DNA of 64,000 bases, from positions 49,896 to 113,895 of the forward strand of contig NZ_AGFU01000026.1 of the NCBI RefSeq assembly GCF_000226955.1, in the 5' to 3' direction. Position numbers and translations under genes: made by a program. Under the pieces are notes generated by a model. The model saw nothing but the letters and a program-made list of their open reading frames with translations. It was not told where the DNA came from and ran no database searches. This DNA is from Sphingomonas elodea ATCC 31461. GTDB lineage: Bacteria; Pseudomonadota; Alphaproteobacteria; Sphingomonadales; Sphingomonadaceae. Shown here in pieces: positions 35,841 through 44,810 of the stretch; within the stretch, counting starts at the first letter, position 1, and the number at the start of each line of letters is the position of its first letter.

Positions 35841-37469
35841 ATGCGCTTTTCGTTGCTTGCCCTTGCCCTGCTCACATCCACCGCGGCCCAGGCGCAAACC
35901 GCCCCGGCCATCTCGGTCGACACGTTGAAGACCGTGACCGAGACCCTGTCCTCCGATGCGTTCGAGGGTCGCAAGCCGACGACCGCGGGCGAGGACAAGA
36001 CGATCGCCTATCTGATCGAGCGCTTCCAGAAGGCGGGTCTCAAGCCCGGCAACAAGGGGCAATGGGTGCAGGACGTGCCGCTGGTGGAACTGAGCGTGCA
36101 GGCCCCCAGCAAGCTCGCCTTCACCGGCGGCAGGACGCCGGTGTCGCTCGCCTATGGCAGCGAGGCGGTGTTCTCCACCTACCGCGTCACCCCGAAGATC
36201 GAGCTGAAGGACAGCGAGGTCGTGTTCGTCGGCTACGGCATCAACGCGCCCGAGCGCGGCTGGAACGACTATGCCGGGCTCGACGTGAAGGGAAAGACGG
36301 TCGTCATCCTGATCAACGATCCCGACTGGCAGACCATGACGCTGGACGGCCCGTTCGGCGGCCGGGCGATGACCTATTATGGCCGCTGGACGTACAAATA
36401 TGAGGAAGCCGCGCGCCAGGGCGCGGCGGGCGCGATCATCATCCACGATACCGAGCCGGCCGCCTATGGCTGGGGCGTGGTGGAGAGCAGCTGGGGCGGC
36501 CCCAAGCTCGAACAGGATACGCCGGGCGACCATGCCGACCAGTCGCAGCTGATCGGCTGGATCCAGCAGGATGCGGCCAAGGCGCTGTTCGCCAGCGCCG
36601 GCAAGGACTATGCCGCGCTGGTCGAGGCGGCCAGGCACAAGGGCTTCAAGGCGGTGCCGCTGGGCGTGAAGGCATCGGCAAGCTTCGGCGTGGGGATCAA
36701 GCGCCAGGCCTCGAAGAACGTGGTCGGCATCCTGCCGGGCACCGCGCGGCCCGACGAGGTGGTGCTGTTCTCGGCGCACTGGGATCATCTCGGCCGCTGC
36801 AAGCCGGTGGACGGCGACGACATCTGCAACGGCGCGGTCGACAATGCCACCGGCACCGCCGGTCTGGTCGCGCTGGCCGAGGCCAATGCCAAGGCGGGCC
36901 CGGCCAAGCGCAGCATGGTGTTTCTGGCGGTGACCGCCGAGGAACAGGGGCTGATCGGTTCGCAATATTATGCCGAGCATGCCCTGTATCCGCTCGCGAA
37001 AACCGTGGGCGGCGTGAACATGGATGGGCTCAACATCCACGGCAAGGCGAAGGACTTCGTGCTGATCGGCGCGGGCAAGTCCGAGCTGGAGGAGCTGGTG
37101 AAGCCGCTGGTCGCCGCCGAAGGCCGGGTGATCGGCGTGGAATCCACCCCCGAAAAGGGAAGCTATTACCGCTCCGACCATTTCAGCTTCGCCAAGCTGG
37201 GCGTGCCGATGCTCTATGGCGAAAGCGGCGACGATCTGGTGACGGGCGGCAAGGCGGCGGGTGCCAAGGCCGCGGAGGACTATACCGACCAGCGCTACCA
37301 CAAGCCGCAGGACGAATATGATCCCAGCTGGAGCTGGGACGGCGCCCTTTCCGACCTGCGCATCTATTACGGACTCGGCCGCCAGCTGGCCGACGGCAAC
37401 GCCTGGCCGAACTGGTTCAAGGACGCCGAATTCCGCGCCATCCGCGACAAGGCGCGGGCGGGGCAGTAA
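35841..37469 (+). CDS. Exported M28-family aminopeptidase
   Basis: 542 residues, preceded by AGGAGG. Signal peptide ending AQAQ. A protease-associated (PA) domain lies in the middle (about 100-260). The zinc-binding residues are in AHWDHLG, NGAVDNATGTAG, TAEEQGLIGS, GGVNMDGLNI and YRSDHFSFAKLGVPM. It should remove N-terminal residues from peptides in the periplasm. Independent promoter likely, since a terminator precedes it. Confidence 0.92.
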   Translation: MRFSLLALALLTSTAAQAQTAPAISVDTLKTVTETLSSDAFEGRKPTTAGEDKTIAYLIERFQKAGLKPGNKGQWVQDVPLVELSVQAPSKLAFTGGRTPVSLAYGSEAVFSTYRVTPKIELKDSEVVFVGYGINAPERGWNDYAGLDVKGKTVVILINDPDWQTMTLDGPFGGRAMTYYGRWTYKYEEAARQGAAGAIIIHDTEPAAYGWGVVESSWGGPKLEQDTPGDHADQSQLIGWIQQDAAKALFASAGKDYAALVEAARHKGFKAVPLGVKASASFGVGIKRQASKNVVGILPGTARPDEVVLFSAHWDHLGRCKPVDGDDICNGAVDNATGTAGLVALAEANAKAGPAKRSMVFLAVTAEEQGLIGSQYYAEHALYPLAKTVGGVNMDGLNIHGKAKDFVLIGAGKSELEELVKPLVAAEGRVIGVESTPEKGSYYRSDHFSFAKLGVPMLYGESGDDLVTGGKAAGAKAAEDYTDQRYHKPQDEYDPSWSWDGALSDLRIYYGLGRQLADGNAWPNWFKDAEFRAIRDKARAGQ

Positions 37470-37493
37470 GCACCGGGCGACGGAGATGCTCGC

Positions 37494-37934
37494 TCACGCC
37501 CCGAGGGCGGCGAGCATCTCCAGCAGGTCCTCGGGAAAAATCGGCTCCGCGTGCGCGGCGATCTCCTGCCGCGTGAACCAGCGCCAGCCGCGCATCACCC
37601 GCTGCTCGAGCGCGGTGTGGCCCGAGGTCTCGATCGCCGCTGCTTCGGTGCGGACGAGGAAGTAGCGTTCGTCCGCCCAGACGGGAACGCCTTCGATCGT
37701 CACGAACTCCACGATGCGCTGCGCGACCTCCGGGCCCGGATCGGCGCGGATGCCCGTTTCCTCCCACAGCTCGCGGCGGGCGGCATCCTCATAGCGTTCG
37801 CCCGGATCGACGGCGCCGCCCGGCGTGCACCAGAAGGGCGGCCGGTCGCCGGGATCGAAACGGAACAGCAGCACCCGGCCCTGCCCGTCCAGCAGCAGGA
37901 TCCGCGCCGCCGGGCGCGCGATACGGTCGCTCAT
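37494..37934 (-). CDS. NUDIX hydrolase
   Basis: 146 residues. The Nudix box GGAVDPGERYEDAARREL followed by WEETGI carries the expected Glu residues (G-x5-E-x7-REUxEExGU). Substrate is a nucleoside diphosphate linked to some group and is not determinable. Its start overlaps the bolA end by 4 bp. Confidence 0.92.
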   Translation of the reverse strand: MSDRIARPAARILLLDGQGRVLLFRFDPGDRPPFWCTPGGAVDPGERYEDAARRELWEETGIRADPGPEVAQRIVEFVTIEGVPVWADERYFLVRTEAAAIETSGHTALEQRVMRGWRWFTRQEIAAHAEPIFPEDLLEMLAALGA

Positions 37935-38215
37935 TCGCCGGGCGCGGTGGCCTTGATCGCCAGCGCGTGGATGCGCGTGGCGAGCAGGTCGGCCAGCGCG
38001 TGGTTCACCTTGCGTTGGCGGGCGACGCGGTTCAGCCCGGCGAATGCGGGGCTCTCGATAGTGACGGTGAAGTGCGACTCCCCCGTTCCGTCGTCCCCCA
38101 GATGCCCGCGATGCTGGGCGCTGTCGTTGCTGACATGGAGGTGCGACGGGGCGAGCGCGGAGCGCAGGCGATCGGCGATCAGATCGGCCAACGGGCCGGT
38201 AGCGAGGTCGGTCAT
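37931..38215 (-). CDS. BolA family protein
   Basis: 94 residues. BolA fold with SHLHVSNDSAQHRGH and ESHFTVTIES, and RVARQRKVNHAL near the end. BolA proteins work with monothiol glutaredoxins in iron-sulfur trafficking. Divergent from the J-domain gene, an arrangement I recall near cobS/cobT in related genomes. Confidence 0.92.
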   Translation of the reverse strand: MTDLATGPLADLIADRLRSALAPSHLHVSNDSAQHRGHLGDDGTGESHFTVTIESPAFAGLNRVARQRKVNHALADLLATRIHALAIKATAPGE

Positions 38216-38250
38216 CGCGCCTATATAGGCGGTTTGTTCGAGGGAGTCGC

Positions 38251-38862
38251 GTGGCTAGCCATCAGCCGAGAAGGGATCGTCCGAATGCCCGTTTCCATGG
38301 TCGCATGGAGGCGGAGGGCAGACTGTGCGCAGAGCCGGGCTGCACCGCCCCCGGCGAATTCCGCGCGCCGCCGCTGGAAGGTGCGCGCAGCAGCTTCGAC
38401 GGCCCGCCGCCGTTCCGCTGGCTGTGCCTGGACCATGTCCGCGCGTTCAACTCCGGCTACAATTTCTTCGCCGGCATGAGCCCGGACGAGATCCACGAGG
38501 CGCAACGCCCGATCGCCGGCTGGGAGCGCGAGACGCGGGTATTCAGCGCCAACCCGGACGTGCCGCCGCGCTGGGCCGATTTCGCCGACCCGCTCGACGC
38601 GATCGGCGCGCGCTATCGCGACCGGATGAAGGATCGCGGCGAACGCAAGGACGGCAAGCCGCTGTCCGGCGCGGATCGCGATGCGCTGAAGGTGCTGGAT
38701 CTGGAAATCGATTCGGACCGCACCGCGCTACGCAAGCGCTATTCGGAGCTGGTGCGCAGGTTCCACCCGGACCGCAATGGCGGCGACCGCAGCCACGAAG
38801 CGCGGCTCCAGCGGGTGATCGCGGCGTACCAGCAGTTGAAGGGGTCGGCGGCCTTCGCCTGA
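38251..38862 (+). CDS. J-domain (DnaJ-like) protein
   Basis: 203 residues from a GTG with GAGGGAG upstream. An N-terminal Cys/His region (RLCAEPGCTAPGEF, RWLCLDHVRAFN) may bind zinc, and a C-terminal J domain contains the essential HPD in RRFHPDRNGGDRS. It would stimulate DnaK on a specific client. In other alphaproteobacteria such a gene precedes cobS; here an unrelated VOC/HxlR block intervenes. Confidence 0.9.
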   Translation: MASHQPRRDRPNARFHGRMEAEGRLCAEPGCTAPGEFRAPPLEGARSSFDGPPPFRWLCLDHVRAFNSGYNFFAGMSPDEIHEAQRPIAGWERETRVFSANPDVPPRWADFADPLDAIGARYRDRMKDRGERKDGKPLSGADRDALKVLDLEIDSDRTALRKRYSELVRRFHPDRNGGDRSHEARLQRVIAAYQQLKGSAAFA

Positions 38863-38939
38863 CCGGGAACTGCGCGTTCAACCGCGTCCCCGGCTCGAGA
38901 CCCGGACGCCCCCCGGATATCAGCGGCACCGGGCGGGCG

Positions 38940-39719
38940 CTAGGCGCCTGCCCCGCTCAACAGCCCGAACATGGCCCCGTCCGGATCCACCGCCTGCAGC
39001 ACCCGCTCGCCACCGGGCACGTCCATCGGCCCGTTGATCACCGTGCCGCCCGCCGCTTCCACGTTCGCCCTGGCCGCGTCGACATCCTCGACCCGGAAGT
39101 AGAAGCTCCAGCCCGGCTTGGCACCCGGCGGGCAGCGCATGATCGCGCCCATCGGCTCGCCGCCGTCATGGCCGATGAAGCTGTATTCGCCCATCTCGCC
39201 CATCGGCATGCCCCCCATATAGGCCAGTCCGAACTGGCGGTGATAGAAGCCGAGCGCCCCCTCGGCATCCGGCGCGAACAGCTCGTTCCAGCCGACATGG
39301 CCGAGCCCGCGCCGCTGATAGACGGCGCTCGTCGCCCCCTCGGTCGCGCCGCGCATGACGTAGAAGGGCACGCCCTGCGGATCGGTGACCATCGCGATCC
39401 GTCCGACGCCGGGTGCATCCCAGGCCGGTACCAGCACCTTGCCCCCTTCCGCCACGATGCCGGCGACGCTCGCATCGACATCGTCGACGCCGAAATAGGC
39501 CAGCCAGGCGGGACTTGCTCCCGCCGCCAGCATCGCCGCGTCCAGCTGGAGCATGCCGCCCGCATGGCCGTCGGCAGCGGAGAACATCCGATAGTCCGGC
39601 CCGCCCGGCGGGGGTGCGCCGACCTGCCAGCCCGTCACGGCCGCATAGAAGGCCGCCGCCCCGTCCGCGTCGCGCGTCATCAGTTCGTACCAGATGATCT
39701 CACCCTGCCGGTTCGTCAT
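38940..39719 (-). CDS. Two-domain VOC (glyoxalase/bleomycin-resistance fold) protein
   Basis: 259 residues containing two VOC repeats (about 8-125 and 135-258), with IIWYELMTRDADGAAAFYAAVTGW at the start and DPDGAMFGL at the end. VOC proteins are metal-dependent enzymes or binders of small molecules. It is the last gene of a VOC-DUF1428-VOC operon controlled by a divergent HxlR regulator. Confidence 0.85.
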   Translation of the reverse strand: MTNRQGEIIWYELMTRDADGAAAFYAAVTGWQVGAPPPGGPDYRMFSAADGHAGGMLQLDAAMLAAGASPAWLAYFGVDDVDASVAGIVAEGGKVLVPAWDAPGVGRIAMVTDPQGVPFYVMRGATEGATSAVYQRRGLGHVGWNELFAPDAEGALGFYHRQFGLAYMGGMPMGEMGEYSFIGHDGGEPMGAIMRCPPGAKPGWSFYFRVEDVDAARANVEAAGGTVINGPMDVPGGERVLQAVDPDGAMFGLLSGAGA

Positions 39720-39734
39720 ATCCTCTCTCCCTGC

Positions 39735-40091
39735 TCAGCCCTGCCCCAGCGCGACGATCGGCTCGAACCCGCCCCAGAACATGCGGCGGGTGTCGAACGG
39801 CATGTCGAGCCCCTCCATCTCCGGATCGGCCATCATCGCAGCCCATCCCGCGTCGCGCGCAGCCTTGTCCGGCCACACCACCCAGGCGAAGACCACCGCC
39901 TCCCCCTCCTCGGCATGGGTCGCGCGGTAGAAATCGGTGGCCTTGCCATGGGGCACGTCCTGCCCCCAGCATTCCATCACCTGATGCGCGCCCAGCGCCC
40001 GCAGCTTCTCGGCCGTATTCCTGGCGAGATCGGTATAGGCCGCACGGTTGCCCTCCGGCACCGGCAATACATATCCGTCGACATAGGCCAT
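39735..40091 (-). CDS. DUF1428 family protein
   Basis: 118 residues. MAYVDGYVLPVP and FAWVVWPDKAARD match the DUF1428 family, small dimeric alpha/beta-barrel proteins. No reaction is established. It lies between two VOC genes with short gaps and shares their transcript. Confidence 0.88.
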   Translation of the reverse strand: MAYVDGYVLPVPEGNRAAYTDLARNTAEKLRALGAHQVMECWGQDVPHGKATDFYRATHAEEGEAVVFAWVVWPDKAARDAGWAAMMADPEMEGLDMPFDTRRMFWGGFEPIVALGQG

Positions 40092-40109
40092 GCTCCTGCT
40101 CCTCTTCCT

Positions 40110-40544
40110 TCAGACGGGGTCGGCGGCGGCCTCCATCGCGGCGGCAGCGGCGGCCATGTCCATGTGGAACGGCTCGAAGATGTGGCCGTCGGGATCGGTG
40201 AAGCTGCGGCCGTACATGAAGCCCATGTCCTGAACCGGGTGGATATCGCCCGAGCCGCCGCCCGCTACGGCCTTGTCGACCAGCGCATCCACCGCGGCGC
40301 GGTCCGCCAGCGGCAGCGCGATCAGCACCTCGGTGACCGCGCTCGCATCGGCCACGGCACGCGGGGTGAAGGTCTGGAAGAAGGCGCGGTCGAGCAGCAT
40401 GAAGGTCAGCGCCTCGGACCAGACCATCGCACTGGCGGTGGGGCCGCTGAACTGCCGGTTCATCGTGCAGCCGATCGTTTCGTAGAAGGCGGTGGCGCGC
40501 GGCACATCGGCCACCGGCAGGTTCACGAACACCGGCTGGACCAT
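40110..40544 (-). CDS. VOC family protein
   Basis: 144 residues, one VOC domain: FVNLPVADVPRATAFYETIG at the start and FMYGRSFTDPDGHIFEPFHMD with a metal-ligand-like Glu near the end. It is the first gene of the operon and is divergent from the HxlR gene, 75 bp apart. The set may handle a reactive carbonyl or a toxic metabolite (inference). Confidence 0.88.
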   Translation of the reverse strand: MVQPVFVNLPVADVPRATAFYETIGCTMNRQFSGPTASAMVWSEALTFMLLDRAFFQTFTPRAVADASAVTEVLIALPLADRAAVDALVDKAVAGGGSGDIHPVQDMGFMYGRSFTDPDGHIFEPFHMDMAAAAAAMEAAADPV

Positions 40545-40619
40545 CTTCTCTCTCCCCGACGGCCTTCCTTGAGTCGCCGCCTGCTTGATTTGTGCCTTGC
40601 CCGATCCTAGAAAACAACC

Positions 40620-41306
40620 GTGAAGTTAGAAAAGATAACTAACCTGGATAAGAGGCGGCGCTACGAAGACGCGTGCGGCACCGCCCTCGCGCTGGAATTC
40701 GTCGGTGAACGCTGGGCACTGCTGATCATCCGCGAACTGCTGCTTGGGCCCCGCCGGTTCGGCGAGATCCGCGCCGGCTTGCCGGGGCTCAGCGCCAACG
40801 TCCTCACCCAGCGCCTCGCCGGGCTGGAGGCGGACGGCATCGTCGTGCGCGAGAAGCTGCCGCCGCCGGCAAGCGTGCAGGTCTATGCGCTCACCCCTTG
40901 GGGCTATGAGGCCGAGCCGGTGGTGCTGGCGATGGGCCGCTGGGCGCTGCGATCGCCGCGGCACGATCCTGCCCTGCCCTTTTCGCGCGTATCGCTGATG
41001 CTGGCGCTGCGCATGCTGCTGCTGCCCGACCAGGCCGCCGGATGGTCGGGCCGGATCGGCTTCCGGCTGGGCGAGGAGACCTATCTGGCGGCGGTGGAAG
41101 CCGGCGTGCTCGCCATCACGCGCGGCACCCTGACCGGGGCCGAAGCGGTGTTCGTCGGCGAACCCAATGATTTCCTCCCCGTGCTGTTCGGCACCATGCC
41201 CCTGGTCGCAGCGTTGTCCGAAGGCAGGTTCGTCGTGGAGGGCGACGTATCCCGCGCGGCCGACTTCGCCACGCTGTTCCTGCTGCCGCCAAAGATTGCC
41301 GCCTGA
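40620..41306 (+). CDS. HxlR-family transcriptional regulator
   Basis: 228 residues from a GTG. Winged-helix DNA-binding domain of the HxlR family (about 12-105: [21 protein letters not shown] and [19 protein letters not shown]). A C-terminal extension (110-228) may bind an effector. The first codons include TTA and ATA, rare here, because they overlap an AT-rich palindrome. It probably regulates the divergent VOC/DUF1428 operon and itself. Confidence 0.9.
   Translation: MKLEKITNLDKRRRYEDACGTALALEFVGERWALLIIRELLLGPRRFGEIRAGLPGLSANVLTQRLAGLEADGIVVREKLPPPASVQVYALTPWGYEAEPVVLAMGRWALRSPRHDPALPFSRVSLMLALRMLLLPDQAAGWSGRIGFRLGEETYLAAVEAGVLAITRGTLTGAEAVFVGEPNDFLPVLFGTMPLVAALSEGRFVVEGDVSRAADFATLFLLPPKIAA
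40624..40643. promoter_or_regulatory. Palindrome overlapping the HxlR start codons
   Basis: AGTTA (40624-40628) and TAACT (40636-40640), also readable as GTTAG and CTAAC (40625-40643), form an AT-rich inverted repeat inside the first seven codons. Possibly the regulator's own binding site between the divergent operons. Confidence 0.35.
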
Positions 41307-41382
41307 CCTGCCCACTGGGACATGCGGTTGCAGTGCGGCAAACAAGCCTCTAGGTCCCGTTCGGACTCAAGGATTCAAGACC

Positions 41383-42387
41383 ATGGCCGATCTGCCCAAC
41401 ACCTTCCCCGAAAGCCGGGATTCCACAATCCTCGCCGCGCCCGACAAGATGGTGAAGGTGCGCGATCTGTTCGGGATCGACATCGACATGGAAGTCCCCG
41501 CGTTCAGCGAGGCGGACGAGCGCGTGCCGGATCTGGACCCCGCCCATGTGTTCGATCCGGACACCACGCTCGCGGTGCTCGCCGGCTTCGCCCACAACCG
41601 CCGCGTGATGATCCAGGGCTATCACGGCACCGGCAAATCCTCGCACATCGAGCAGGTGGCGGCGCGGCTCAACTGGCCGTGCATCCGCATCAACCTCGAC
41701 GCGCATATCAGCCGCATCGACCTGATCGGCCGCGACGCGATCGTGCTGAAGGACGGCCAGCAGATCACCGAGTTCCGCGAAGGCCTGCTGCCCTGGGCGC
41801 TCCAGACCCCGACCGCGCTGGTGTTCGACGAATATGACGCGGGCCGCCCGGACGTGATGTTCGTCATCCAGCGCGTGCTGGAGACCGAGGGCAAGCTGAC
41901 CTTGCTCGACCAGAACCGGGTGATCCGCCCGAGCCCGTGGTTCCGCCTGTTCGCCACCGCCAACACGGTGGGCCTGGGCGACACCAGCGGCCTCTATCAC
42001 GGCACGCAGCAGATCAACCAGGGCCAGATGGACCGCTGGAACATCGTCGTCACGCTCAACTATCTGCCGGCGGCCACCGAGGCGCGGATCGTGCTCGCCA
42101 AGTCGGGCGAATATGACAAGCCCGGCGGCAAGGAGACGGTGGAGAACATGGTCCGCGTGGCCGAGCTCACCCGCCGCGGCTTCATCAACGGCGACATCTC
42201 GACCGTGATGAGCCCGCGCACCGTGATCACCTGGGCGCAGAACGCGCTGATCTTCGGCGATGTCGGCTTCGCCTTCCGCCTGTCGTTCCTCAACAAGTGC
42301 GACGATGCCGAACGCGCACAGGTGGCCGAATATTACCAGCGCGTGTTCGGCAAGGACCTGCCGGAGAGCGTGGTCGGGCGGGTCTGA
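41383..42387 (+). CDS. cobS: Cobaltochelatase CobS-like AAA+ ATPase
   Basis: 334 residues. N-terminal [20 protein letters not shown], an AAA+ module of the MoxR/CobS group with Walker [10 protein letters not shown], Walker [11 protein letters not shown], and sensor [11 protein letters not shown]. CobS with CobT forms the chaperone part of aerobic cobaltochelatase, powering cobalt insertion by CobN. No CobN or other cobalamin genes are in the window, and cobT lies 11.7 kb downstream. The length is normal. Confidence 0.92.
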   Translation: MADLPNTFPESRDSTILAAPDKMVKVRDLFGIDIDMEVPAFSEADERVPDLDPAHVFDPDTTLAVLAGFAHNRRVMIQGYHGTGKSSHIEQVAARLNWPCIRINLDAHISRIDLIGRDAIVLKDGQQITEFREGLLPWALQTPTALVFDEYDAGRPDVMFVIQRVLETEGKLTLLDQNRVIRPSPWFRLFATANTVGLGDTSGLYHGTQQINQGQMDRWNIVVTLNYLPAATEARIVLAKSGEYDKPGGKETVENMVRVAELTRRGFINGDISTVMSPRTVITWAQNALIFGDVGFAFRLSFLNKCDDAERAQVAEYYQRVFGKDLPESVVGRV

Positions 42388-42389
42388 GG

Positions 42390-43376
42390 CTAACGGGTCC
42401 CGAGCCGCCAGCGCAATGCGTGGACGAACGGCTCGGGATCGTCGAGGCGGAAGGCGATGGCCGTGCGCGGCCGGCGCCAGGCGGGCAGCGGCGCGTTCAG
42501 CCGGAGCACGAGATTTGGCCAGGCAAGCAGCCCGGCGTTGAGCGTCACCCTGTCCTTCACCAGCGCGGAGTCGAAGCTGGTCTCCAGTCCCGTGATCGCA
42601 TCATAGGGGACGAAGTGATCGATCAGCAGGCCGGCGCGCACCCGCACACCCTCGGGCGTCAGCAGCACCGGGCGCAGTCGGAAGGACTTGATCAGCGCGA
42701 TCATGTAGACCATCCCCGCGTCGCTCACCACGAATAGCAGATAGGCCGCAAACGCACTCCAATGTGCGAGCAGCAGATGGTGGACCGCCACCTCGATCGC
42801 CTGCAGCGCGAGCAGCGTCACCGCCATGGGCGTGAGGTGCTTGTGGTAGGCGAAGCCCTGGCATCCGGCCGGCACATCCGGCGCACCGCCCCAGCGGAAC
42901 AGGCCGATGTGCAGCCAGCGAAGCTCCGCCGCCGCGAGCCGGACGAGCGGCGCGGGCAACAACTCGGAAAGCGCCGCCACCCAGCGGCCTTCGCCCGCCG
43001 TGCCGAGACGCCTTCCGGCTGCGTGCAGGCCCCAGGCGAGGTGGACGAGCACCACAATCGCCATCGCAACGGCCAGAGCCGGCAACGACAGAAGCGCCGT
43101 GCGGACCACCGGCGGCGATACGATCGATACGGCAAACACAGCGACGGCAAGCGCCGAGACGATCTGGCGCGGTTCCGGCCGGCGGCGCGGCGCGCGCGCG
43201 ATCAGGGACAAAAGCCGACTGTCGCTCGCGATCCACAGGAACAGCAGACCGGCAACAAGGGGATGGGCCGCGGCCAGCGGCGTGCGGACTGCCCAACCAG
43301 CGAGCAGCAGCGCAGCAAAGGGGAGAAAACGCGCCACCAGCGCCGAACGAGATGGTGCATAGTGCAGGACCGTCAT
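42390..43376 (-). CDS. Unrecognised multi-pass membrane protein
   Basis: 328 residues from the ATG at 43376. Five or six hydrophobic helices: about 14-30, 36-50, two around 72-118, and a pair around 185-230. The C-terminal 90 residues are soluble, with VLLTPEGVRVRAGLLIDHFVPY and RVTLNAGLLAWPNLVLRL resembling a bacterial-PH-like beta domain (a weak resemblance). It is 58 bp downstream of the PiuC-like gene and may belong to the same iron-responsive operon, though it is not PepSY-like PiuB. Confidence 0.7.
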   Translation of the reverse strand: MTVLHYAPSRSALVARFLPFAALLLAGWAVRTPLAAAHPLVAGLLFLWIASDSRLLSLIARAPRRRPEPRQIVSALAVAVFAVSIVSPPVVRTALLSLPALAVAMAIVVLVHLAWGLHAAGRRLGTAGEGRWVAALSELLPAPLVRLAAAELRWLHIGLFRWGGAPDVPAGCQGFAYHKHLTPMAVTLLALQAIEVAVHHLLLAHWSAFAAYLLFVVSDAGMVYMIALIKSFRLRPVLLTPEGVRVRAGLLIDHFVPYDAITGLETSFDSALVKDRVTLNAGLLAWPNLVLRLNAPLPAWRRPRTAIAFRLDDPEPFVHALRWRLGTR

Positions 43377-43434
43377 CCGCGTCTCCTTGTCGTCGCGCGA
43401 TCCTAGCAGCCCTTGCCGGCCTTTGAAGCCCTGA

Positions 43435-44118
43435 TCAGGCGTCCGCCCAGCGGCGCAGCAGGTTGTGGTACACGCCCGTGAGCGCCACCACCTCGGCATG
43501 GCCCTGCCCCAACTCGGCCGCCAGCGCCTGGATCGACCGATCGAGATCGAACAGGATCCGCCGTTCGCCATCGTCGCGCACCATCGACTGGAGCCAGAAG
43601 AAGCTCGACGTCCGGGCACCGCGCGTCACCGGCTCCACCCGGTGCAGGCTCGACGAGGGATAGAGGATCGCATGCCCCGCCGGCAGCTTGACACTCTGCT
43701 CGCCGAACAGCCCCTCGATCCGCAGCTCGCCGCCGTCATAGGCCTCGGGCGGCTCGAGAAACACGGTCATCGACAGGTCGGAGCGGATGCGGAAGTCGCT
43801 GCCGCGCTGGATGCGGATGGCATTGTCGACATGGGTGCCGAACGCCTGCCCGCCGGCATAGCGGTTGAACAGCGGCGGAAAGACCTTGAGCGGCAGCGCG
43901 GCGGCCACGAACAGCGGAGAGCGGGCCAGCGCGTCGAGGAGGATCGCGCCGGCCTGGCGGTGCGCCTCCCCGCCTTCGGGCAGCTGCTCGTTGCGCTTGG
44001 CCAGCGCCGACTGCGCGCCCGAGGTGACGTTGCCGTCAACCCATTCCGCCGCATCGATGATGCCGCGGATCTGCGCCACTTCGGCGGCGCTGAGCAGGTC
44101 GGGAATGGGGATCAGCAA
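43435..44118 (-). CDS. PiuC-like Fe(II)/2-oxoglutarate oxygenase
   Basis: 227 residues from a TTG at 44118, preceded by GGAGA; this length is the norm for PiuC and no ATG fits. The facial triad is GTHVDNAI (His, Asp) plus [13 protein letters not shown] (second His and the 2OG-binding Arg). PiuC proteins are iron-repressed partners of the PiuA receptor. It overlaps the Sel1 gene end. I recall the same order in Pseudomonas (piuA, a Sel1 gene, piuC). Confidence 0.88.
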   Translation of the reverse strand: MLIPIPDLLSAAEVAQIRGIIDAAEWVDGNVTSGAQSALAKRNEQLPEGGEAHRQAGAILLDALARSPLFVAAALPLKVFPPLFNRYAGGQAFGTHVDNAIRIQRGSDFRIRSDLSMTVFLEPPEAYDGGELRIEGLFGEQSVKLPAGHAILYPSSSLHRVEPVTRGARTSSFFWLQSMVRDDGERRILFDLDRSIQALAAELGQGHAEVVALTGVYHNLLRRWADA

Positions 44119-44810
44119 AGATGGGTCTCCAGCTCCGGCCAGGGCGAGCGGCGGAGCCAGTCGCGGGCCTTTTCGACAAAGGCCGGAGTCGCGGTCTCGC
44201 GGCAGCGCGTCAACCAGTGTGCCGCCGTGTCGAGCAGCCCGTCGGCCGCCAGCATGCGGGCATGGTTGAACGCGCCGCGGAAATCGCCGCCCTCGGCCGC
44301 GCGGGCATAGCATCCCGCCGCCTTGGCCATGTCCTGCGGCACCACCCAGCCATCCTCGTGGAAGCTGCCGACATAGTTGATCGCCTTGGCATTGCCCGTC
44401 GCCGCGGCCTTTTCGAACCAGGCGAGCGCGGCGGCCTTGTCCTCGGTCAAACCTTCGCCGAGCGCCAGCGCGGTCGCATAATTATACATGCCCCAGTCGA
44501 GCCCGCGCTCGGCGGCGACCCGGAAGCATTCGGCGGCGCGCACCTTATCGATGCCGGTGCCCCAACCGAGATCGTAGCAGCGCCCCAGCATGTTGAGCGC
44601 CATCAGATGCCCAGCCCGGGCGGCGCGGCCGAACCAGCCGAACGCCTCGGCCTTGCGGCCCTGGTCGAGCAGCATCTGCCCCCACACCGCCTGCGCTTCC
44701 GCCACCCCGGCTTCGGCGCCTTCCTGAATCAGCGCCGCCCGCGCCTCCGGTGAACCGGAGAGGCGGGCGGCGATATCGTCGGGGCGCAACGCGTCGAGCG
44801 ATACGCGCAT
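44112..44810 (-). CDS. Sel1-repeat protein of the piu operon
   Basis: 232 residues. Four or five Sel1-like TPR repeats (about 35-205), e.g. [23 protein letters not shown] and [19 protein letters not shown]. No signal peptide. Its start overlaps the receptor stop (ATGA) and its end overlaps the oxygenase start, so receptor, Sel1 and oxygenase are translationally coupled. It may be a scaffold; role unproven. Confidence 0.88.
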   Translation of the reverse strand: MRVSLDALRPDDIAARLSGSPEARAALIQEGAEAGVAEAQAVWGQMLLDQGRKAEAFGWFGRAARAGHLMALNMLGRCYDLGWGTGIDKVRAAECFRVAAERGLDWGMYNYATALALGEGLTEDKAAALAWFEKAAATGNAKAINYVGSFHEDGWVVPQDMAKAAGCYARAAEGGDFRGAFNHARMLAADGLLDTAAHWLTRCRETATPAFVEKARDWLRRSPWPELETHLC

